A stretch of 64,000 nt of DNA from Actinopolyspora lacussalsi subsp. righensis (GTDB lineage: Bacteria > Actinomycetota > Actinomycetes > Mycobacteriales > Pseudonocardiaceae). The notes beneath the pieces were generated by a model that had not been told where the DNA came from, ran no database searches, and worked only from the letters and a program-made list of their open reading frames with translations. Location: NCBI RefSeq assembly GCF_900116555.1, contig NZ_FPAT01000006.1:62001-126000 (forward strand). Reading direction: 5' to 3'. A program made the translations under genes and the position numbers. Position 1 is the first letter of the stretch. Each line of letters starts with the position of its first letter. Below, one piece after another: positions 60,601 through 64,000 of the stretch.

Positions 60601-61033
60601 TCCCGGCGAACCGGCTCCACGCCGATCCGGGACGACGAGCTCCGCCTTGTCGGACCCCGCCCCGCGGGAACGAGTCCCGCGGGGATCCGTACCGCGGGGG
60701 TTCGTGCCGCGGGGGTTCGTCCGGGGAAGAATCATCGGGGATCCTTTCGAGTGCTTCGGTGAGCAGCGCCAGCCATGCCGGATCACGGCGTCCACGGGTG
60801 AGACGCAGCCGGATCAGCGTCCGGTAGAGCTCCCGCCAGGTCGGGGCACCGCCCAGGGAGATCCCACTACCCGCCCGCTTCCCGACCAGCCGGACCGGAC
60901 CGTCGCGACCCGACAGACGCACCCCGTACTCGCCTTCGACGAGCACGGAATCGGCCCGGGCCACGTCTAGCGGCCACGTCCCGAACGGCGGTACTGTGTT
61001 TTCCTCGGGGCCAAGCCGGGACCGACCGTCCAA
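57650..61033 (-). CDS. HAD plus DIT1/PvcA (isocyanide synthase family) fusion protein
   Basis: An 1127-residue protein. The TTG at 61031-61033 is chosen for its AAGGAGA site six bases upstream. Residues 1-385 are unrecognised; 222-270 faintly recalls the C-terminal region of IucA/IucC siderophore synthetases. Residues 389-620 look HAD-like: VVIDLESCGLVP (Asp393), DAGGRVVFCVPGS, then VVAIFDTES, interrupted by a repetitive insert (about 405-505). Residues 740-1075 match DIT1/PvcA: LLGFPIKQSLNRLKACGPLP, DGRHFRP and LPWQGTGVLDSRG. PvcA-type enzymes turn amino acids into isonitriles using ribulose-5-phosphate. No PvcB-like partner is in view. Confidence 0.75.
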   Translation of the reverse strand: MDGRSRLGPEENTVPPFGTWPLDVARADSVLVEGEYGVRLSGRDGPVRLVGKRAGSGISLGGAPTWRELYRTLIRLRLTRGRRDPAWLALLTEALERIPDDSSPDEPPRHEPPRYGSPRDSFPRGGVRQGGARRPGSAWSRFAGMPAEDPIIRMHCATAEPRVPDDAVAPLGEPTPAHPAFPGGTIAVRLPTLLRTGPTLPHPLLGEVVGNRFERGESASRYFLEHFVRPLLRAFRLALENPPGMLFTPRVENLAVELSPETQATGRFVVTPETAVREAREVTATEVRDGVRELVRTLQELSATFERTEFGERDRAGRGEFRAAMRQVISAELRDLETGSADVLSGNHPLRGFVHTVPAEQDELLRRVLRTVQERTRLRRWNRELGQPTVVIDLESCGLVPERTVPSGQAGSDPFRNRSDVETVLRSLPREERASRCRPGGVGPESHRSENVLPEDSLPEASLSEASRPENYPSDPRRSEPSPDESGGAGGLRFRSRESHRLAESVWDPPTAELAELNTPVTGKVGSGLPRFVWDIRDAGGRVVFCVPGSERHYDHARVVLDRAGVPEADLIRVPLTGSGPATEWTVRRLRELGDTDVVAIFDTESAAKGIELSGVLTVAVSPRGDLPRQRDGRENGAAESRAVPDRGVPVISSFETSPWRRSAWSQPVLSNTHSLEELQIASLRENRSSWRWAVRLTRAETESMIESVLDDADRAADRTARGATVKFAADEPVADPAERTRRTVGALHHVLTRKQFLKGSRSNYLLADMHRDADSFVARDEPVEVMLLGFPIKQSLNRLKACGPLPDIAELGGLIRLRELQRAARGVHPPGLRFNILTDGRHFRPRPASVTAAYTRKLREYASLVGLDDCVSIREIDSLATERLGREVTARRPAMYERFRGSLESALRGLDITDQPLRTLDRVRDRADARVGPDAESVARSLYLFREMVMSMVYSVPVPTPTGTDRFGWARRVYADVYNFGDSRLSPRLRQARVAVLRRAWHNAIRYLSTMQVDEELGYEKLLDPRVRLTVSAVTKGRCGFTYLGGSGLLPWQGTGVLDSRGYVAVDFAVSLIDQGFVPAFSPLLGPSQPLMMVPPQYARLPSRGARTPGALLDGSLRDRARLRRK

Positions 61034-61555
61034 CGGGTATCTCCTTGCTCTTCCTCCGGCTGCGGGCGGAGACACCGAGCTCCGCGGTTCGAACCATCCG
61101 GTCCGGGGTACCGGATGGGAAGTGCCGGGGTTGCGGACAGCGATTCGTCTCGGTCAGACAACACCATGCGCCACCCCGAGATCGCGATAGTCAATCATCG
61201 AGTAATCGTGCGGGGGACGACCGGACCGGTCGGAGCGCACCGTCTCACGCTAGTGAGCGATCTTTTTCGCCGCCCGTGTGACGAGGTGCATAATCGCGTA
61301 ACGCGATCCGACTCGGGCGCTGGATCCCGCCGACGTCGGCACGGTTCGCCGGGCCGGCGGCAGCGGCGGTCGTGCGGACGAAGGATCACTGCTCACCCTA
61401 TCGACTGACACTCTGAAGGACCGCTCAGGAAGCATGATCGCTGTAAGAGCGCGAGACTAGGCAAGCCGTGCCGCTTGCCTGGCCGCTGGCGCCTGCGGCG
61501 CGCCTCGGACTCGGTCCGGGAAAACCTGGAGCTCGGATACGATCAAGGAGTCACC
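61034..61555. promoter_or_regulatory. Divergent region with TetR operator-like palindrome
   Basis: A 522-bp gap between the large gene and the TetR gene. ATCGCGT-A-ACGCGAT (61293-61307) is a 15-bp palindrome, and ATCGCGAT recurs at 61181-61188. GGCAAGC (61460-61466) with GCTTGCC (61473-61479) forms a small hairpin near the TetR start. No gene is evident. Confidence 0.5.
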
Positions 61556-62203
61556 TTGCCAACCGAAGTAGCCCCGCTGCGCCGCAAGCCCGTCCAGCAA
61601 CGCAGCGCCCAGCGTGTCGAGCGGATGCTGGAGTCCTGCGCACAGCTCATCGATGAGGTGGGGTACGACGGGCTGACCACGACACTGATAGCCGAACGTG
61701 CCGGTGTCGCCGTCGGTTCGCTGTACCAGTTCTTCCCGGACAAACGCGCGGTGGTGCAGGAGCTGACGCTGCGCAATCTGGACCGCTTCGTGCAGACGGT
61801 CTCCGAACGACTGGACCGGATAGAGCTCGCCCACTGGTGGGACGCCGTGGACACGGTCTTCGACGTCTACCTGGGGATGCACCGGGAGATCCCCGCGTTC
61901 AGCAAGCTGCACTTCGGCGACGTGGTGGATCTGCGGCTGCTGCACGAGACCAAGGACAACAACGCGGTGATCGCGGAGAAGCTCACTAATCTCATCTCGG
62001 ATCGTTTCGGAATGCCGCCGGGTGAACTGGAGCTACCGCTCTCGGTCGCGGTGGAGGCCGCCGACGCGGTGCTGCACCTGGCGTTCCGGCGCGCTCCCGA
62101 GGGTGACCAGACACTGGTCAACGAGGCGAGGGAGCTGGTCCGCGGTTACCTGTCCAGCAGGATCTCGGAGGATCAGCCGAAGGACTTGCCGGCGCCGCGG
62201 TAA
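61556..62203 (+). CDS. TetR-family transcriptional regulator
   Basis: A 215-residue repressor. The helix-turn-helix is RVERMLESCAQLIDEVGYDG, LIAERAGVAVGSLYQFFPDK. The TTG at 61556 has AAGGAG five bases upstream and begins MPTEVAPLRRKP. The C-terminal ligand domain (about 80-200) is helical with no special motif. It is divergent from the HAD-DIT1/PvcA gene and probably controls it through the intervening palindrome. Its stop overlaps the end of the converging racemase-like gene by 31 bases. Confidence 0.92.
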   Translation: MPTEVAPLRRKPVQQRSAQRVERMLESCAQLIDEVGYDGLTTTLIAERAGVAVGSLYQFFPDKRAVVQELTLRNLDRFVQTVSERLDRIELAHWWDAVDTVFDVYLGMHREIPAFSKLHFGDVVDLRLLHETKDNNAVIAEKLTNLISDRFGMPPGELELPLSVAVEAADAVLHLAFRRAPEGDQTLVNEARELVRGYLSSRISEDQPKDLPAPR

Positions 62204-63450
62204 GTGTCGACGGCACCGAGTCTGCGGTCCGCTCCGGAGTCGGGGGATTCGAGCAGGTGGTACTCGGGAAGCCGCTCGGCCAGCTCGCCTGCCTTGGCGT
62301 GCCGGAACCAAACCCGATCACCCGGCCGGAGACGCCGTGCTCCCGGCCCCACGACGGGGGTCTGTACCTCCCCGGCGCCTTCGGTTCCGGTCAGTCGCAG
62401 TCCACTGGGCAGGTAAGGGCTGGGAAGCCGATCCGGTCCCGCTGCCCCGGAAGCCGTGTATCCACCGGAGAAGAGGGTGGCGCTACGACGGTCGGGGCGA
62501 CGTACCACCGGCAGCGCGAACAGCACGGCGGGCAGCGGTCGGAACGCCTCGTAGGCGTCGAACAGGGTCGGTCCTATCAGCCCCGAGCCCGCCGCTACCT
62601 CGGTGACGGCCGATTCGGTCGTGGTCGTCTCCAGGCTGCCGGTTCCACCGCCGTTGACGAATTCCAGCGGGCAGAGCTCGCCGACGGCCTCGGCGACCGC
62701 CGCGCGGCGGTGGGCGAGTTCCCTGGCCGAGCCTCGCCGCACCCACCGGACGGCAGCCGCGCGCAGCGGCTGCCCGGGTGGGGCGTCACCGATCCCGGCT
62801 ATCTGTCCTTCGTAGACCAGCAGTCCGACGAGCCGGAAGGCTTCCCGCCGCAGGATCTCCCGCGTCAGCTCGCGTGCCTGTCGCGGCGAACGCACCGGCG
62901 AGCGCAACGGACCTACGTGCAGCCGCTCGCCGAGCTTCGCGCCGAGCCCGGGAACGCGGGACACGAATGACTCTTCCAGCGGACGCCAGGCGGCGTCGAC
63001 CTCCATGCAGATCCGCAGTCGCTCGGCGGGGCCGGAGGTCGCTCGCTCGATCAGGTCGAGCTGCTCGGCGGAGTCGACGGTGATCGTGACCGCGGCGGCG
63101 GCGCCCGGATCGGCGGCCAGTTCCGCCAGCGCCGCGCGGTCGACCGTGGGGTAGGCGACCAGCAGGTCGTCGGAGATTCCCAGCCGGTACAGCCAGAGCG
63201 CCTCGGGCAGATTGTAGCACATCAGTCCCGCGAACCCCGGTGAGCGCAGTGCGCGACGGATCAGCTCGGGGCAGCGCAGCGACTTCGTGGCCAGGCGGAT
63301 CGGCTTGCCGTCGGCGCGTCTCGCGAGCTCGGCGGCATTGCGGTCGAACGCGTCCAGATCCGCCACCCCGAAAGGTGGTTCCAGCTCGGCGGTCACGGCG
63401 TCCAGCCGTGTCGCGGAGCCGGCGATGGTGGGTGCTGCCGACGGGGTCAC
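62173..63450 (-). CDS. PLP-dependent alanine racemase-fold protein (deaminase/aldolase-like)
   Basis: A 425-residue member of the alanine-racemase N-terminal / D-threonine-aldolase-like fold. The PLP Lys is in IRLATKSLRCPELIRRAL, with GFAGLMCYNLPEALWL, ICMEVDAAWRP and LVGLLVYEGQIAGIGD following, and a C-terminal beta domain with RPGDRVWFRHAKAGEL. The GTG at 63448-63450 is chosen. Members lie beside FAD lactone oxidases in many actinobacteria (the Rv1769/Rv1771 neighbourhood), as here. The reaction is unknown, probably on an amino acid. Confidence 0.88.
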   Translation of the reverse strand: MTPSAAPTIAGSATRLDAVTAELEPPFGVADLDAFDRNAAELARRADGKPIRLATKSLRCPELIRRALRSPGFAGLMCYNLPEALWLYRLGISDDLLVAYPTVDRAALAELAADPGAAAAVTITVDSAEQLDLIERATSGPAERLRICMEVDAAWRPLEESFVSRVPGLGAKLGERLHVGPLRSPVRSPRQARELTREILRREAFRLVGLLVYEGQIAGIGDAPPGQPLRAAAVRWVRRGSARELAHRRAAVAEAVGELCPLEFVNGGGTGSLETTTTESAVTEVAAGSGLIGPTLFDAYEAFRPLPAVLFALPVVRRPDRRSATLFSGGYTASGAAGPDRLPSPYLPSGLRLTGTEGAGEVQTPVVGPGARRLRPGDRVWFRHAKAGELAERLPEYHLLESPDSGADRRLGAVDTYRGAGKSFG

Positions 63451-63537
63451 GCATTTCAAGGTAAGCCCGCACCCCTTGTTACGCGAGAGATATTCACATA
63501 ATTTTCCGGGAATCGGCGGCGGAAGGACGATGCGGTC

Positions 63538-64000
63538 ATGACGATTACCCGAACCACGTGGTCGAACTGGGCGAGCACGGTGGTCGCGCCCGAGAGCCGA
63601 ACCGCACGCCCGCGCGACCGGACCGACCTCGTCACCGCCGTCACCGAGGCGCGTGCCGCGGGTCACGGGGTGCGCCCGCTGGGGTCCGGCCACTCGTTCA
63701 GCGAGATCGCCGCACCGCTGCCGTCCGGGGAACGCGGCGAGGTCGTGGCACTGGACCTCTCGGGGTGGACCGGGATCACCGATGTGGCCCCCGACCGGAG
63801 GACGGTCACGGTTCGCGGCGGCACGCCGCTGCACCTGCTCAACGAGTCGCTGGACCGGCTGGGACTGGCACTGCCCAACCTCGGCGACATCGACCGGCAG
63901 ACCGTGGCAGGCGCGATATCCACCGGCACCCACGGCACGGGGGCGAACCTGGGCGGGCTTGCCACCCAGGTGACGGCGCTGGAACTGGTACTGGCCGACG
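63538..64000 (+). CDS. Aldonolactone oxidase (arabinono/gulonolactone type), 3' end cut
   Basis: The first 154 codons of a VAO-fold FAD enzyme. RPLGSGHSFSEIA is the FAD-binding PCMH motif, ALDLSGWTG and VRGGTPLHLLNESL continue the domain, and DIDRQTVAGAISTGTHGTG contains the His that may link FAD. The rest lies beyond the window. The ATG at 63538 has GGAAGGA ten bases upstream; an ATG at 63530 gives an immediate stop. Enzymes of this group oxidise L-gulono- or D-arabinono-lactone. Confidence 0.93.
   Translation, partial: MTITRTTWSNWASTVVAPESRTARPRDRTDLVTAVTEARAAGHGVRPLGSGHSFSEIAAPLPSGERGEVVALDLSGWTGITDVAPDRRTVTVRGGTPLHLLNESLDRLGLALPNLGDIDRQTVAGAISTGTHGTGANLGGLATQVTALELVLAD

Overview
The window is very GC-rich and densely coded, with many GTG/TTG starts, four-base ATGA/GTGA gene overlaps and actinobacterial signature families (XRE-DUF5753 with DUF397, DUF3558 lipoprotein, PPE-like and EspC-like small proteins, DUF5926, DUF6474, MmyB-type HTH, F420-type PPOX fold). 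This fits an actinomycete of the Pseudonocardiales (Actinopolyspora or Saccharopolyspora type). A BCCT osmolyte transporter is compatible with a salt-adapted species. The genus is inference; no rRNA or marker gene is present.

Layout. 1-7.0 kb: a truncated SDR, a secreted ricin-fold protein, unknown proteins, the XRE-DUF5753/DUF397 pair with two divergent unknown genes, a small acidic protein with a DUF3558 lipoprotein, and a MarR/DoxX divergent pair with two visible operators. 7.3-17.0 kb: a carbohydrate cluster made of a minus-strand operon (HAD phosphatase, DhaK-DhaL kinase, RpiB isomerase, 2-hydroxyacid dehydrogenase, FGGY kinase) and a divergent polyol permease, followed after two strong hairpins by a second HAD plus FGGY kinase pair. 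Together these look like uptake, phosphorylation and isomerisation of a short polyol or ketose, plausibly four-carbon. 17.2 kb: ferritin behind tandem iron-box-like sites. 18-23 kb: SEC-C/DUF5926, DUF4328, rhodanese, SDR with its HTH regulator, and a hydrolase. 23.5-29.6 kb: sodium/solute symporter, its small membrane partner, a LytTR regulator and a LytS-type kinase (a probable carboxylate sensing and uptake system), with an S49 peptidase between regulator and kinase. 29.7-36 kb: membrane protein, PPOX protein, tRNA-Gly, dodecin, a chitin/cellulose-active LPMO with two DasR-like sites, MsrA, an acyltransferase and a membrane-anchored protein. 36-41 kb: a 1073-residue methyltransferase/coiled-coil/two-glycosyltransferase protein and a type VII-like substrate pair. 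41.5-50 kb: RtcB, gamma-glutamyltransferase, aldo/keto reductase, 3-hydroxyacyl-CoA-type SDR, zinc alcohol dehydrogenase and a TM0106-family nuclease. 50-57 kb: DUF6474, BCCT transporter, an XRE-TPR regulator with an aminoglycoside-phosphotransferase-fold gene, two small proteins, and an unassigned structured segment ending in a canonical terminator. 57.6-64 kb: an 1127-residue HAD plus DIT1/PvcA (isocyanide-synthase family) protein with an unrecognised N-terminal third, a TetR regulator, an alanine-racemase-fold protein and the start of an aldonolactone oxidase.

The most unusual whole-window feature is a family of intergenic repeats: a 14-bp palindrome (type A, 11 copies), a long hairpin of about 105 nt with a conserved loop (type B, 4 good copies plus remnants) and a third block (type C, 2 copies). 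They occur joined in fixed order as well as singly, and only between genes. The other main candidates for novelty are the HAD-DIT1/PvcA fusion protein and the structured segment just downstream of its stop codon.
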